The notes: a model not told the origin generated them from the sequence alone. 49,359 bases of DNA from UBA1413 sp037447215 (GCA_037447215.1 JBBIHB010000023.1:1-49359), one strand, 5' to 3'; counted from the stretch's first letter, positions 8,346 through 18,466 are shown. Numbers and translations are program-made.

Positions 8346-9693
8346 ATGAAAATCAAGATTTTATTATTATAACCTGTTTTGTTGCAATTTCACCTGTTTC
8401 TTTCCCCGCAAAACCATCTGTCATCATCTTAACCGTTATTGGTGGCGATACCGATGATGAACAAAGTATGGTCAGGTTGCGGTTGTATGACAATCTGTTC
8501 GATTAAATTGACTTTTCACCACCAGCCACCTCGTGAATGGGAATGACGCCAAACCCGAAAATTTGCACAACATGATTGAAGCGTATGCAAAAGTCTATCC
8601 GAAGCTGAAACTCCATCCGCATGGATATCCCGATCCTGAAACGATAAGATGTCTGGTTAAAAATGGACAGGGAAATCAGTTTAATTTTGGCGATGGATAG
8701 GATACCGAAGTTTCCAATCATATCATTCAGATGGTCGTAATGCTTCAGTACCTTAAAATTGCAGTTTGGGGCGGTTTGTACGAACTGGCACAAGCACTCT
8801 GGAAAGTACAACATACACGCAGTACTTTACGAACTTACATCATTATAGCCGTAAAATACAGGTTCATCCCATTGGTGACCAGGTTAAACACCGCGATTGG
8901 ATTACCGGGAATTTCAAGGATTTGAAGTTTTTTGCCAATGGTTTTGTTTTTATTGTAAATTTAGGGATTCGTGAGATATCATCATTAATGGCATGTATAT
9001 GACCTGCTACCAATCGTTGCAGAACGGCGATTGGAAAATACAAATATTCATGGACATTGGCCTCTGACTAGTTCCTGTCAATTGCACACGTATGGCACCG
9101 ATTGCATGAAGGAAGGAGATACTCCATCATTTCTTGGGTTGATTGCAAATGGATATAATATTCCGGAAATACCTGAAAGGGGTGGATGGGGAGGAAGGTT
9201 CAGGTTGCTTAACAATAGCCTTTATATTGATGCACAGGATTTTCTGGATGGAGCCCTCAATGATGACATTTTATTTCGAGGTGAAGGTCTGCTTTTCAGC
9301 ACGATTTAAGGGCACTTGTCAGGTGGTGTATCGAACCCTTCGGGAATGCGAAACATAATCCGGAAGTTGTTGTAAATAAAAAAGCAAGTAACGAGCCCAT
9401 TTTTATCAATTCAGAAGCTTGTGCTAAGTTGATATTGGAAGCATCTGAAAGTTATGATCCGGATGGTGATAAACATTCATTTAACTGGTTCTAATATGAT
9501 GAAATCTGCAGGGCCGATGGTACTTTTATTATACTATAAAAAGGTAATATGAGATGCAGGGTAATTTTGAAAACTTCAGGAGAAGCTTCTCCTTATTCTT
9601 GAAGTTAAGGATAACGGAATTCCTGCTCTTATGTCGTACCGGAAGATTGTAGTGCAGGTTTTATTATATCTGCAATTTTATTCATTTGTTTTT
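8346..9693 (+). pseudogene. Decayed DUF1593 / cellulose-binding Sde182-like gene
   Basis: Pieces of one protein can be followed in order across all three plus frames. From ATG 8346 comes MKIKILLL, then a frameshift to PSVIILTVIGGDTDDEQSMV, then a frameshift to TSHLVNGNDAKPENLHNMIE, GYPDPETIRCLV and GNQFNFGDG. After a stop come VWGGLYELAQALWKV, ISRK-like debris, YGTDCMKEGDTPSFLGLIAN and GGWGGRF. Last are WCIEPFGNAKHNPEVVVN, SYDPDGDKHSFNW and LEVKDNGIPALMSYRKIVVQ. These are the nucleoside-hydrolase-like DUF1593 domain and the C-terminal beta domain of Sde182-type secreted proteins. At least two in-frame stops and several frameshifts make it non-functional. The intact length would have been near 440 residues. 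Confidence 0.8.
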
Positions 9694-9703
9694 AACCTTT
9701 GGC

Positions 9704-9711
9704 TACCTTTG
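9704..9711 (+). promoter_or_regulatory. -7 promoter element of the efflux operon
   Basis: TACCTTTG is an exact TAnnTTTG match, 60 bp before the adaptor start at 9772. A TTTG at about 9685-9688 could be a -33 box, although the spacing of 15 bp is short. It is the best promoter candidate for the three-gene efflux operon. Confidence 0.5.
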
Positions 9712-9771
9712 CAGTCAAACAAACCTGTAAACATTTTACGTTTATTTTAGGTTAATAAATAGAAAAGCTCA

Positions 9772-10908
9772 ATGGCATTGAATTCCAAAAAGTTAATCAG
9801 GGTAACAATTACATTAATTCTGATTATTGTTGTACTTGGGATAATTTTATATCCCAAATTTAAACCTATGTTTAATAAGCCTTCAGCCGATGCAGGAACT
9901 GCCATGCGGGGCCCCGGAATGAGGGGTGGGGGTGGGCAGCCTCTGTTTGCAAGTGGGTTTGTGGTGGTTCCTACTCAAATGAATGAACTGATATACAGCA
10001 CAGGATCGTTAATCCCCGATGAAGAAGTTGAATTATCATTTGAGACTTCGGGAAAGGTTGTAGGGATTTATTTCAATGAAGGGGCCAGAGTGAAAAAAAA
10101 CGATTTGTTGGCAAAAATAAACGACAGGCCATTGCAGGCTCAACTGTTGAAATTACGGGCTCAACGCAAACTCACCGAAGAGAGGGAGTTCCGGCAACGG
10201 CAGTTGCTCGACCGCGACGCAATAAGCCGGGAAAGTTACGACCAGGTAGCAACCGAATTACAGGCACTTGAAGCTGATATTTTGCTGGTGCAGGCTCGGA
10301 TTTCGGAAACCGAATTGAGAGCCCCTTTCGACGGGATTGTAGGATTGAGGATGGTCAGTGAAGGTGCTTTTGCCACCACGCAGACCAAAATTGTAAGACT
10401 GGTAAAAATCAGTCCGTTGAAAATCGAGTTTTCCATACCTGAAAGATACGCCGGAGAAGTTTCGCCTGGTTTCCCCATCAATTTTGTAATCGACGGAATT
10501 CAGCGGACTTTTACTGCGAAGGTATATGCTGTCGATCCTAAAATAGATGTAAATACCCGGACGATTGTGGCAAGGGCGCTCTATCCCAACCTCAACGAGG
10601 AGCTGAAACCAGGGCGTTTTGCCAGTGTAAGGGCGTTATTGTCGCAGATCGACAATGCGGTTTCGATCCCTACTGAAGCTGTAATTCCCGAAATGGACGG
10701 TGAAAAAGTATTTGTTATACGAAATGGAAAAGCCGAGCAGGTGAGGGTTACTACTGGCCTGCGCACTGAATCGAGAATACAGATCAGGACTGGTCTCAGC
10801 TTTGGCGATACTTTGCTTACTACTGCTATTCTTCAGTTAAGGCATGGTATCCCTGTTCAGCTCGATACCCTGGTTACCAATCAAAATGTTGAAAATATTG
10901 TACAATGA
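9772..10908 (+). CDS. RND efflux periplasmic adaptor (membrane fusion protein)
   Basis: A 378-residue HlyD/AcrA-family adaptor anchored by one N-terminal transmembrane helix (VTITLILIIVVLGIILYP). A Gly/Pro-rich linker (MRGPGMRGGGGQP) is followed by the split lipoyl domain (SFETSGKVVGIYFNEGARVK and ELRAPFDGIVGLRMVSEG), a helical hairpin and a beta-barrel (DVNTRTIVARALYPN). It lacks a lipobox, unlike the adaptor at 1199. It is the first gene of the operon adaptor-pump-channel. Its stop overlaps the pump start (ATGA at 10905-10908), which indicates translational coupling. Substrate is unknown. Confidence 0.9.
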   Translation: MALNSKKLIRVTITLILIIVVLGIILYPKFKPMFNKPSADAGTAMRGPGMRGGGGQPLFASGFVVVPTQMNELIYSTGSLIPDEEVELSFETSGKVVGIYFNEGARVKKNDLLAKINDRPLQAQLLKLRAQRKLTEEREFRQRQLLDRDAISRESYDQVATELQALEADILLVQARISETELRAPFDGIVGLRMVSEGAFATTQTKIVRLVKISPLKIEFSIPERYAGEVSPGFPINFVIDGIQRTFTAKVYAVDPKIDVNTRTIVARALYPNLNEELKPGRFASVRALLSQIDNAVSIPTEAVIPEMDGEKVFVIRNGKAEQVRVTTGLRTESRIQIRTGLSFGDTLLTTAILQLRHGIPVQLDTLVTNQNVENIVQ

Positions 10909-13900
10909 GTCTATCATCAATCAGTATAAGGCGTCCGGTATTGGCCACTGTATTTTCGTTGGTCATACTCCTGTTTGGCGCCATCGGGATGACCTATCTT
11001 GGGGTAAGGGAGTTTCCCAGTGTTGATCCGCCAATTATTTCGGTCGATACTTCCTATCCAGGGGCAAACTCCGATGTTATAGAAACCCAGATTACCGAAC
11101 CACTTGAGCAATCCATCAATGGAATTCCGGGGATTCGCACACTTACCAGCCGCAGTAGCCAGGGCCGAAGCAGCATAACGGTAGAGTTCGAACTTACAGT
11201 TGATCTGGAGGCTGCAGCAAACGATGTTCGCGATAAAGTTTCACAGGCACAAAGATTTTTGCCGCGCGACTGTGACCCGCCTACCGTTTCGAAAGCTGAT
11301 GCCGATGCAAGCCCGATTATGATGGTTGGGGTGAAAAGTCCAAAACGCACTTTACTCGAATTGTCTGAAATAGCTGATCTCACTTTCAAAGAGCAATTGC
11401 AAACCATTTCGGGTGTCAGTGCCGTTATGATTTGGGGCGAAAAGCGTTATTCCATGCGTATATGGCTCGATCCGGCCAAGCTGGCAGGTTACCAGATGAC
11501 TCCCCTCGATGTCAGGAATGCCATTCTACGCGAGAATGTTGAGTTGCCAGCCGGGCGCATCGAGGGTACAGCGACCGAGTTAACCATCCGTACACTTGGG
11601 TTAATGTCAACACCGGAAGAGTTCAACAGCCTGATCCTCCGGCAAACCGGCGACCAGATTGTAAGGGTCCGGGATATCGGACGTGCGGAACTGGGACCCG
11701 AAGACCTCCGTGGTATTTCCAAGATGAATGGCGTACCCTTGATATCGACCGTAATTATACCACAGCCGGGAGCCAATCATATCGATATTGTGGATGAAGT
11801 TTACCGCAGGCTTGAATACATTAAAAAAGACCTTGCCGAAGACATTGAAGTTGTTATCGGTTTCGATAATACCAAATACATCCGTCAGTCTATCAAAGAG
11901 GTACAGAGTACGATTTACCTCGCCTTTTTTCTGGTTGTTGTCATCATTTTCGCATTTCTCCGGGACTGGAGAACAACAATTATCCCTATCCTTGTCATCC
12001 CGGTATCTTTGATCGGTTCATTTTTCATTATGTACCTTGCCGGGTTTACCATCAATGTTCTCACCCTTCTGGCGATAGTACTCTCCATTGGCCTTGTGGT
12101 TGACGATGCCATTGTAATGATGGAAAACATCTATGTGAAAATTGAGCATGGCATGACCCCACTCGAAGCCGGATTAAAGGGTTCAAATGAGATTTTTTTT
12201 GCAATTATTTCCACTACAATTACATTGGTTGCGGTATTTTTCCCCATTGTTTTTCTCGAAGGGATGACAGGAAGGCTTTTTCGCGAATTCAGTATCGTTA
12301 TTGCCGGAGCGGTGGCTATTTCGTCGTTTGTGGCGCTCACTTTTACCCCGATGCTATCGACCAAATTGCTGAAGACAAGGCATTCGAGAGGAAAAGTTTA
12401 CAATTTCACCGAAAAATTCTTCATTGCGTTGAATCGTATTTATCAGAATTCACTCGATTCGTTCCTGAAAAAAAGTTACATTTCGATAATCATACTCGCA
12501 TCGGCATTTGTAATCATATATTTACTCTGGAAAAGCATCCCTGCCGAAATGGCCCCGCTCGAGGACCGGTCGCAATTAAGTGTTAATGTTACCACTCAGG
12601 AAGGCGCCACCTATGAGTTTACTGTCAGCTATCTGGAGGAGGTGGCAGAGCATGTTCAGAATACCATTCGTGAATACGATAACGTTACCTTTATGATCAG
12701 GGGTGGGGGTGGTTTTGTACGTGTTTTGCTGGTCGAACCCAACCAGCGTCAGCGTTCGCAGCAGGAAATTGCCAACCAGCTAACCGCTGAACTCAGGAAA
12801 ATGACCCGTGCCAGGGCTAATGTTATTCAGCAGTCAACTTTCGGTGGACGAAGGGCCGGACTTCCTATTCAATATGTGCTTCAGGCACCCAACATCAATA
12901 AATTGAGGGAAATTCTTCCGGTATTTATGGCAGAGGTTAACAGTAATCCTACTTTTGTTATGGCCGACGTAAACCTGAAGTTTACCAAACCAGAACTTCA
13001 GATTGTAATCAACCGCGATAAAGCAAACCTGCTTGGCGTTTCGACACAAAATATAGGACAAACGCTTCAGTTGGCATTGAGCGGACAACGATTCGGGTAT
13101 TTTATTATGAATGGAAAGCAGTACCAGATTCTGGGCGAACTTGCCCGCGAAGACCGGAATAAACCCCTCGACCTGAAATCGCTCTATGTAAGAAATAATT
13201 TCGGGCAAATGGTTCAGCTCGATAATTTTGTTACCCTCCAGGAATCTACAGCCCCGCCACAACTGTTCCGATACAACAGGTTTGTGGCAGCTACGGTTTC
13301 ATCGGGGCTTGCCGAAGGGAAAACCATCAGCCAGGGTTTGGAAGAAATGGATAAAATTGCCGCCAAAGTACTCGACGATTCGTTCAGGACTGCACTTGCC
13401 GGCGACTCCAAAGATTTTATGGAAAGTTCGTCGAGCCTAATGTTTGCTTTTCTGTTGGCCATTGTATTGATATTTCTTGTCCTATCGGCACAATTCGAAA
13501 GTTTTAAGGATCCCATAATCGTGATGATGACAGTTCCGCTCGCATTGACCGGAGCACTGTTTTTTATGTGGTACTCCAATATCACCATGAATATATTCAG
13601 TCAGATAGGTATTATTATGCTTATTGGCCTGGTTTCTAAAAACGGTATCCTGATCGTTGAATTTGCCAACCAGCGTAAGCTTGCCGGATACAGTAAATCA
13701 GATGCGATCAGGTATGCTTCGGCTGCCCGTTTCAGGCCTATCCTGATGACGAGTTTATCGACCATACTGGGAGTATTGCCGCTTGCGCTAGGCTGGGGCG
13801 AAGGCGCTCAAAGTCGCGTGGCAATGGGGATTGCGGTAGTTGGTGGGTTAACCATTTCAACCTTCCTCACCTTATATGTTGTTCCGGCTATTTACCTGTT

Positions 13901-13967
13901 TATTTCAAGTGAAACAAAAGAAATTTCCGATAAAGTTACTGTTCCTTATGAAAGTGTTGATGCATAA
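10905..13967 (+). CDS. RND-family multidrug efflux pump, inner-membrane transporter (HAE1/AcrB type)
   Basis: At 1020 residues this is full length for the AcrB/HAE1 family. It begins SISIRRPVLATVFSLVILLF (TM1) and has the two large periplasmic loops, with TM2-6 and TM8-12 clusters. The proton-relay aspartates are present in TM4 (GLVVDDAIVMMEN), and the conserved GISAVNA-like region and the late LIGLVSKNGILIVEFANQ motif are intact. It exports hydrophobic or amphipathic compounds by proton antiport. It overlaps the adaptor by 4 bp and is 1 bp from the channel gene, so all three should be made as one complex. Confidence 0.93.
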   Translation: MSLSSISIRRPVLATVFSLVILLFGAIGMTYLGVREFPSVDPPIISVDTSYPGANSDVIETQITEPLEQSINGIPGIRTLTSRSSQGRSSITVEFELTVDLEAAANDVRDKVSQAQRFLPRDCDPPTVSKADADASPIMMVGVKSPKRTLLELSEIADLTFKEQLQTISGVSAVMIWGEKRYSMRIWLDPAKLAGYQMTPLDVRNAILRENVELPAGRIEGTATELTIRTLGLMSTPEEFNSLILRQTGDQIVRVRDIGRAELGPEDLRGISKMNGVPLISTVIIPQPGANHIDIVDEVYRRLEYIKKDLAEDIEVVIGFDNTKYIRQSIKEVQSTIYLAFFLVVVIIFAFLRDWRTTIIPILVIPVSLIGSFFIMYLAGFTINVLTLLAIVLSIGLVVDDAIVMMENIYVKIEHGMTPLEAGLKGSNEIFFAIISTTITLVAVFFPIVFLEGMTGRLFREFSIVIAGAVAISSFVALTFTPMLSTKLLKTRHSRGKVYNFTEKFFIALNRIYQNSLDSFLKKSYISIIILASAFVIIYLLWKSIPAEMAPLEDRSQLSVNVTTQEGATYEFTVSYLEEVAEHVQNTIREYDNVTFMIRGGGGFVRVLLVEPNQRQRSQQEIANQLTAELRKMTRARANVIQQSTFGGRRAGLPIQYVLQAPNINKLREILPVFMAEVNSNPTFVMADVNLKFTKPELQIVINRDKANLLGVSTQNIGQTLQLALSGQRFGYFIMNGKQYQILGELAREDRNKPLDLKSLYVRNNFGQMVQLDNFVTLQESTAPPQLFRYNRFVAATVSSGLAEGKTISQGLEEMDKIAAKVLDDSFRTALAGDSKDFMESSSSLMFAFLLAIVLIFLVLSAQFESFKDPIIVMMTVPLALTGALFFMWYSNITMNIFSQIGIIMLIGLVSKNGILIVEFANQRKLAGYSKSDAIRYASAARFRPILMTSLSTILGVLPLALGWGEGAQSRVAMGIAVVGGLTISTFLTLYVVPAIYLFISSETKEISDKVTVPYESVDA

Positions 13968-13968
13968 T

Positions 13969-15285
13969 ATGATGAGGTTATTTTTTCTGATAGTGATTGT
14001 TTTCGGTGGATTAACCTTGGTAGGGGCACAGGAAGTTTATGACCTGAGCCGTTGTATTTCAGCTAGCCTCGAACGCAACTATTCAATTCAGGTAATACGT
14101 AAACGCGAAGATATTGCGGACAATAACCTTACAAAAGGAAATGCAGGAATGTTGCCTGTCGTTACCACAACCAACAGGTTTGGCGGTACTGTTAACAATA
14201 CCACACAGAACCTCAGAGATGGGGGCAGCAACGAATCAAAGGGAATACACAACACTTCCGCATCGGCTGGAATTAACCTGGGAATGACCATTTTCAGGGG
14301 ATTTCAGGTTCAGGCAAACTATCAGAAACTGAACGAACTGAAACAAATGGGTGAACTCAATACACAGTTTTCGATCGAAAACCTGGTTGCCCGCATTGTA
14401 TCGGAGTATAACTATTATATTCAGCAGCAAATCTTATATAAAAACCTCGCATATGCCGTATCTCTTTCGCGCGAACGGGTACGGATTGATGAGCAACGCT
14501 ACCTGTTAGGTGCAGCATCAAAGCTTCAGCTTCTCCAGTCGTTGGTTTATCTGAATGCCGATAGTTCGCGGTATGCGAGGCAGAATGAGGTATTGCGGGC
14601 ATCGCAGATCCGCCTCAATGAATTAATGGCTGCTGAAGACCTGGGGAGAAATATACAACTGAAAGATACACTGATTAATATAGATGAAAATCTGAAGTTT
14701 GATGAATTGCTTGCCCTTACACTCGATTTTAATACCAGCCTTCAGATTGCCGCAAAAAACCAGGTTATTACGGAGCTGGATTACAAAATAATTGAATCAC
14801 GCAGTTATCCTTATGTGACCGCTTCAACAGGATACACCTATAACTATAGTGGATTCCAGACCGGGACCACCAGTAACCAGCATGTACGCGGAATGAATTA
14901 TGGGCTCACATTTGGAATGGACATTTTTGACGGGTATAACCGCAGGCGCGAAAAAAGTAATGCACTTATTGAAATTGAAAACCGCAGGATACAGTTTCAG
15001 GATGTTGAACAAGAGGTTAGGGGAGATTTGCTGACTATTTATTATGCTTATGAGAATAATCTGCGATTGCTCAGGCTCGAAGAACAAAACCTTGAAGCTG
15101 CCCGAGAAAACCTTGAGATTGCACTCGAACGTTATAAACTAGGCAATCTCTCAGGCCTTGAGCTTCGTGAGGTACAGAAAAGCCTGCTCGATGCTGAAGA
15201 AAGGTTGATCTCTGTGAAATACCAGACCAAGCTGGCAGAGATATCACTCAAGCAAATCTCTGGAAGGATACTGGAGTATATTTAA
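13969..15285 (+). CDS. TolC-like outer-membrane efflux channel
   Basis: The start at ATG 13969, immediately after the pump's TAA, gives a signal peptide (MMRLFFLIVIVFGGLTLVGA, cut before QE). The 31 extra codons of the longer frame overlap the pump gene and lack a signal. The 438-residue protein has the duplicated helical layout of OEP/TolC proteins: DLSRCISASLERNYSIQVIR at the start, long coiled segments, and the repeat near LRLLRLEEQNLEAARENLEI with the typical RYKLGNLSGLELREVQKSLL. It forms the trimeric exit duct for the pump encoded just upstream. Confidence 0.9.
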   Translation: MMRLFFLIVIVFGGLTLVGAQEVYDLSRCISASLERNYSIQVIRKREDIADNNLTKGNAGMLPVVTTTNRFGGTVNNTTQNLRDGGSNESKGIHNTSASAGINLGMTIFRGFQVQANYQKLNELKQMGELNTQFSIENLVARIVSEYNYYIQQQILYKNLAYAVSLSRERVRIDEQRYLLGAASKLQLLQSLVYLNADSSRYARQNEVLRASQIRLNELMAAEDLGRNIQLKDTLINIDENLKFDELLALTLDFNTSLQIAAKNQVITELDYKIIESRSYPYVTASTGYTYNYSGFQTGTTSNQHVRGMNYGLTFGMDIFDGYNRRREKSNALIEIENRRIQFQDVEQEVRGDLLTIYYAYENNLRLLRLEEQNLEAARENLEIALERYKLGNLSGLELREVQKSLLDAEERLISVKYQTKLAEISLKQISGRILEYI

Positions 15286-15293
15286 GCTTCTTT

Positions 15294-15301
15294 TATATTT
15301 G
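15294..15301 (+). promoter_or_regulatory. -7 promoter element placed very close to pabB
   Basis: TATATTTG matches TAnnTTTG and ends only 4 bp before the pabB ATG at 15306. If used, transcription would begin at or within a few bases of the start codon, giving a leaderless or nearly leaderless mRNA. Confidence 0.45.
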
Positions 15302-15305
15302 CCGT

Positions 15306-16286
15306 ATGAAAATCCTGACGGCTGATCAACTGTTCGGTTTAATGAATGATTTGGGAAAACAAGCTCAACCGTTTGTTTTCCTTATCGACGCTTTTGCAAC
15401 CAAAGGAATTGTTGAAAAAAAAGACAGCAACACAAACCACATCTTATATAAAACCCGGTATTATACAAATTTCCATGATGAGGGTTATACAGGGAGCCTT
15501 AACCGGTGGTCCATATTCCCGGTTCCATTTCAATCATATTCAGATGGTTTTAATCAAGTTATGGAACATATTCAGCGGGGCGATTCTTTTTTGCTGAATT
15601 ATACACAGCCAACATTTATTGATACCAATTTAACACTTACCCAACTGTTTCGTTTGAGCCATGCCCGGTACAAAGTCCACCTGAAGGATGAATTTACCTG
15701 CTTTTCGCCCGAAACCTTTATAACCATAAGCAAAGAGGGCATTATATCGTCGCACCCGATGAAGGGTACTGCCGGGGCTTCAGACATTTCAGCCGAATAT
15801 TTTCTTTTAAACGACAGCAAGGAGATTGCTGAACACCACACCATAGTTGACCTCATCAGAAACGATTTAAGCCGTGTATCAAATGATGTAACTGTAAAAC
15901 GGTTCCGATACACTGAAAGGATAAAAACCAACAAAGAAGACCTGATTCAGGTCAGTTCTGAAATAAATGGAAAGCTTTCTGAAAATTGGAATTCTGCTGT
16001 AGGGGATATTTTCAGGGAATTGTTGCCTGCAGGTTCGGTTACCGGAGCACCAAAAAGAAAAACAGTTGAAATTATCCGGAAAGCCGAAGGTTATGAAAGG
16101 GGATGGTACACCGGAATTTTCGGGATTTATGATGGAATATCGGTCGATAGCGCAGTCCTGATCCGCTATGTGGAAGAAAAAAACAGAAATCTGATTTTTA
16201 AAAGCGGTGGCGGGATTACTTTTCAGAGTGATTGCATGAGCGAATACAACGAAATGATTAAAAAGGTGTATGTCCCGATTGCTTGA
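15306..16286 (+). CDS. pabB: Aminodeoxychorismate synthase component I
   Basis: The 326-residue chorismate-binding enzyme is short, like other Bacteroidota PabB proteins that lack the N-terminal subdomain. Visible motifs are SHPMKGTAG, where the lysine in PxKGT distinguishes PabB from anthranilate synthase (PIAGT), then EIAEHHTIVDLIRNDLSRV, the LLPAGSVTGAPKRKT loop and YTGIFGIYDG. The reaction converts chorismate plus ammonia to 4-amino-4-deoxychorismate for folate. The downstream aminotransferase-like gene overlaps it by 17 bp and would provide the lyase step. No glutamine amidotransferase partner (pabA) is in the window. Confidence 0.88.
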   Translation: MKILTADQLFGLMNDLGKQAQPFVFLIDAFATKGIVEKKDSNTNHILYKTRYYTNFHDEGYTGSLNRWSIFPVPFQSYSDGFNQVMEHIQRGDSFLLNYTQPTFIDTNLTLTQLFRLSHARYKVHLKDEFTCFSPETFITISKEGIISSHPMKGTAGASDISAEYFLLNDSKEIAEHHTIVDLIRNDLSRVSNDVTVKRFRYTERIKTNKEDLIQVSSEINGKLSENWNSAVGDIFRELLPAGSVTGAPKRKTVEIIRKAEGYERGWYTGIFGIYDGISVDSAVLIRYVEEKNRNLIFKSGGGITFQSDCMSEYNEMIKKVYVPIA

Positions 16287-16872
16287 AACAATAAATTTGA
16301 CCAATGGCCTGCTTCAGAATCTGGAGTTCCATAACCGGCGATTCATTAATAGCTTCAATGAATGTTTCGGTTACGAACCTGATATAAGGCTGGAAGAGAA
16401 GATCATTATTCCTTCGGAATTTTCGTATGGGACATTCCGTTGCCGTATTATTTACGACGAGAAAGATTTTCAGGTTGAATTTCTTCCTTACCAATTCCGG
16501 AAAATTGAAAGCCTTCAAATGGTGGTTGATGATAAAATCGATTACCACCTGAAATTTGCTGACCGCAAGCGCCTTGAAGAATTATTCCAAAGAAAAGGCA
16601 ATTGCGACGACATAATCATAATCTATAAGGGTTTGGTAACCGACAGCTTTGCCGCTAACCTGATTTTTTCTGATGGAGAAAATTGGTTCACACCTGACAA
16701 ACCGCTCTTAAATGGAACCATGCGGACCAAACTTCTTTCACAGGGGATGATTACTGAAATAAGGATTAAAGATTCTGACATCCATAAATTCTTGTTTGCA
16801 GGATTGATTAATGCCTTTTTTTCATTCGATTTTATGCCGATAGTCCCCATTAATAAAATAAAAACCATTTGA
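16270..16872 (+). CDS. pabC: Aminodeoxychorismate lyase-like protein (class IV aminotransferase fold)
   Basis: This is a 200-residue protein, shorter than the usual 270 for class IV PLP enzymes. It starts MSRLLETINLTNGLLQNLEF, has the arginine segment HNRRFINSF, the likely PLP lysine in DYHLKFADRKRLEEL, and the later GLVTDSFAANLIF (matching the xxExxxxNxF region) and PLLNGTMRTKLL (GITR-like). The overlap with pabB and the fold indicate the step from aminodeoxychorismate to p-aminobenzoate and pyruvate. In class IV enzymes an E-x-x-x-x-N motif precedes the phosphate contacts; here the first residue is Asp (TDSFAANLIF). The identification rests strongly on context. Confidence 0.78.
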   Translation: MSRLLETINLTNGLLQNLEFHNRRFINSFNECFGYEPDIRLEEKIIIPSEFSYGTFRCRIIYDEKDFQVEFLPYQFRKIESLQMVVDDKIDYHLKFADRKRLEELFQRKGNCDDIIIIYKGLVTDSFAANLIFSDGENWFTPDKPLLNGTMRTKLLSQGMITEIRIKDSDIHKFLFAGLINAFFSFDFMPIVPINKIKTI

Positions 16873-16970
16873 TTAAAATAATTTTCAATTTTAGTTGACC
16901 ATTTCAATGTCGTTTAGTTAGCAAAAATAGCTGAAATGCCTCATTTTATTGATATTTTAGTGACAAATAG

Positions 16971-17165
16971 TTTTTTGAAAAGTTTGTCGTTTGCTCCATT
17001 CAAGTTAACTTTCCAAGGTATATAGGGGGAAACCCATGTGTTATCGAAAAAACGGATTATCGTGAAAATTTATCTGAAAATATTGTATATGAACTTGAAG
17101 ATGAAGAGTTTAGGGGCTATTATAAAAATGGCCAAAAAAAATATTTTCACAGAATAGAAAATTGA
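16971..17165 (+). pseudogene. Possible gene relic with a YwqK/MORN-like tail
   Basis: After a TAG at 16968-16970 a 64-codon frame without an ATG start reads protein-like sequence: CSIQVNFPRYIGGNPCVIEK, then ENIVYELEDEEFRGYYKNGQ and KKYFHRIEN before TGA. The YYKNGQKKY piece resembles the 'NGxxxY' repeats of YwqK/MORN proteins. There is too little to name a parent gene. It lies in the relic cluster between pabC and the zinc-finger gene. Confidence 0.25.
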
Positions 17166-17229
17166 CATTCAATAACTTAATCATACTGATCATCATTTTT
17201 AAAGAGTTTCCTACAACGCGAGTTGGACC

Positions 17230-18150
17230 GTTTTTTCAAATCCGATTCCAATATTGATTTCAACCGTTCTCTGGCATGAGGGTCAATGTCCTACGATGTT
17301 AATGGACAAGATAACAATTGACAGCACACTTGCACCCTATACATCCAGCGAAATGGGTTTATTTATTGGCCACCTGGAAAAAGTGGAAGAAGGGGAATTG
17401 TTACTTTTGAACAGGGGATATCCCTGCTTTTGGTTGTTGTTCATGCTGATGGCCAAAGGAATATCCTTTTGTGTGCATTTAAAACAAGATTGGTGGCTTA
17501 CGGTCAAAGACTTCACTGAAAGCCAGGAATGGGAACGCATGGTTACATTTTCGCTCCAGGAAAAAGACTATAAGAAACTGGCTGCCTATCCGCATATGTT
17601 GAACACAACAATCACCAGCAGGCTGATAAAATAGAGCTTCCCAACGGGGAAAAAGAAATATTGTGTGCCTTGCTGACAGATACATGAAAGTACATATACG
17701 AAGAATTTGAACAGCTATTCCAATGCAGGTGGGACGAGGAAGAAGCCTGTAAGTTATTGAAAAACAGGGATGAGGTTGTGAATTTTTCAGGCAAAACGGA
17801 CAGGGCGGTAAGGCTTGATTTTCATGCAAAAGTGTTTTTGATGACCCTTTGTGCAGCTTATGCCCAACCTATAGAGGACAAGGTAATAGAAGAATACAAG
17901 GCAGACAAAGGGAGGGAGCATGGCCAAAAAACCAACCGGACCAATACCATATCGATGACACCGGGAATTTTGGTCGGGATCATTATCAAAAGATAGTATA
18001 AACAAGCATAGTAAGCCTTCGAGGAGATAGTTGAAAAAAACCGCGAAATAATTTGGCCAGACAGGAGTTTTCTGCGAAAGAAAATACCAAAAAGGTCATA
18101 CCAAATGAATTACAAACGATTATGAACAGTTCATATCTAAACGACATTGA
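17230..18150 (+). pseudogene. IS4-type transposase remnant
   Basis: Three pieces of one DDE transposase occur in order. The first (to 17634) has ITIDSTLAPYTSSEMGLFI, then VEEGELLLLNRGYPCFWLLF, where the catalytic Asp before RGYP is Asn, then WWLTVKDF. After a frameshift come LPNGEKEILCALLTDT, a TGA, then YIYEEFEQLFQCRWDEEEAC. Last is VVNFSGKTDRAVRLDFHAKV with TLCAAYAQPIEDKVIEEYKA, which carries the usual C-terminal Y-2-R-3-E-6-K-like region of the IS4 superfamily in a disturbed form. The N-terminal half is missing and I found no inverted repeats or target duplication, so the element is dead and old. Confidence 0.7.
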
Positions 18151-18153
18151 TGA

Positions 18154-18466
18154 ATGATTTGGCTTTTCATCGAATATTCAATCGCTTTGCATTTCATTGA
18201 GGCATTTAAAAAGGTGGTTAACCTATGGATGTGGGTACTTGTATTATTTGGGTATTCGGCGGTATGGTTGAATAAAATATGTCCCATCATGGCTTATGCC
18301 AATGAGGCAAATTATCTGTTTTATATTTTTCACCAGATTATTACAGTAATTATAGTGTATTACAACTTTGAATCTTAACTGGGGTTTTTGGCCAAAACTT
18401 TTACTGTTGTTTACCGGGACCTTTATTTTTATGTGTTTAATTTATGAGTTCCGGATACGCAGATAG
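18154..18466 (+). pseudogene. C-terminal remnant of a membrane acyltransferase (acyltransferase-3 family)
   Basis: The first frame (to 18378) encodes hydrophobic segments WMWVLVLFGYSAVWLNK, then YANEANYLFYIFHQIITVII. After a frameshift, LNWGFWPKLLLLFTGTFIFM continues to CLIYEFRIRR and a stop at 18464. 'YANExxYxFYIxHQ' is a conserved stretch near the end of OpgC/OafA-like acyltransferases that modify glucans or other envelope sugars. Only the last two or three transmembrane helices survive, directly behind the transposase remnant, so the element probably inserted into or beside this gene and took part in its loss. Confidence 0.6.

Noticed and set aside
12834..13262. A 142-codon minus-strand open frame inside the RND pump gene
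   Set aside because: The plus strand encodes conserved RND sequence throughout, so the antisense frame is a by-product of codon bias.
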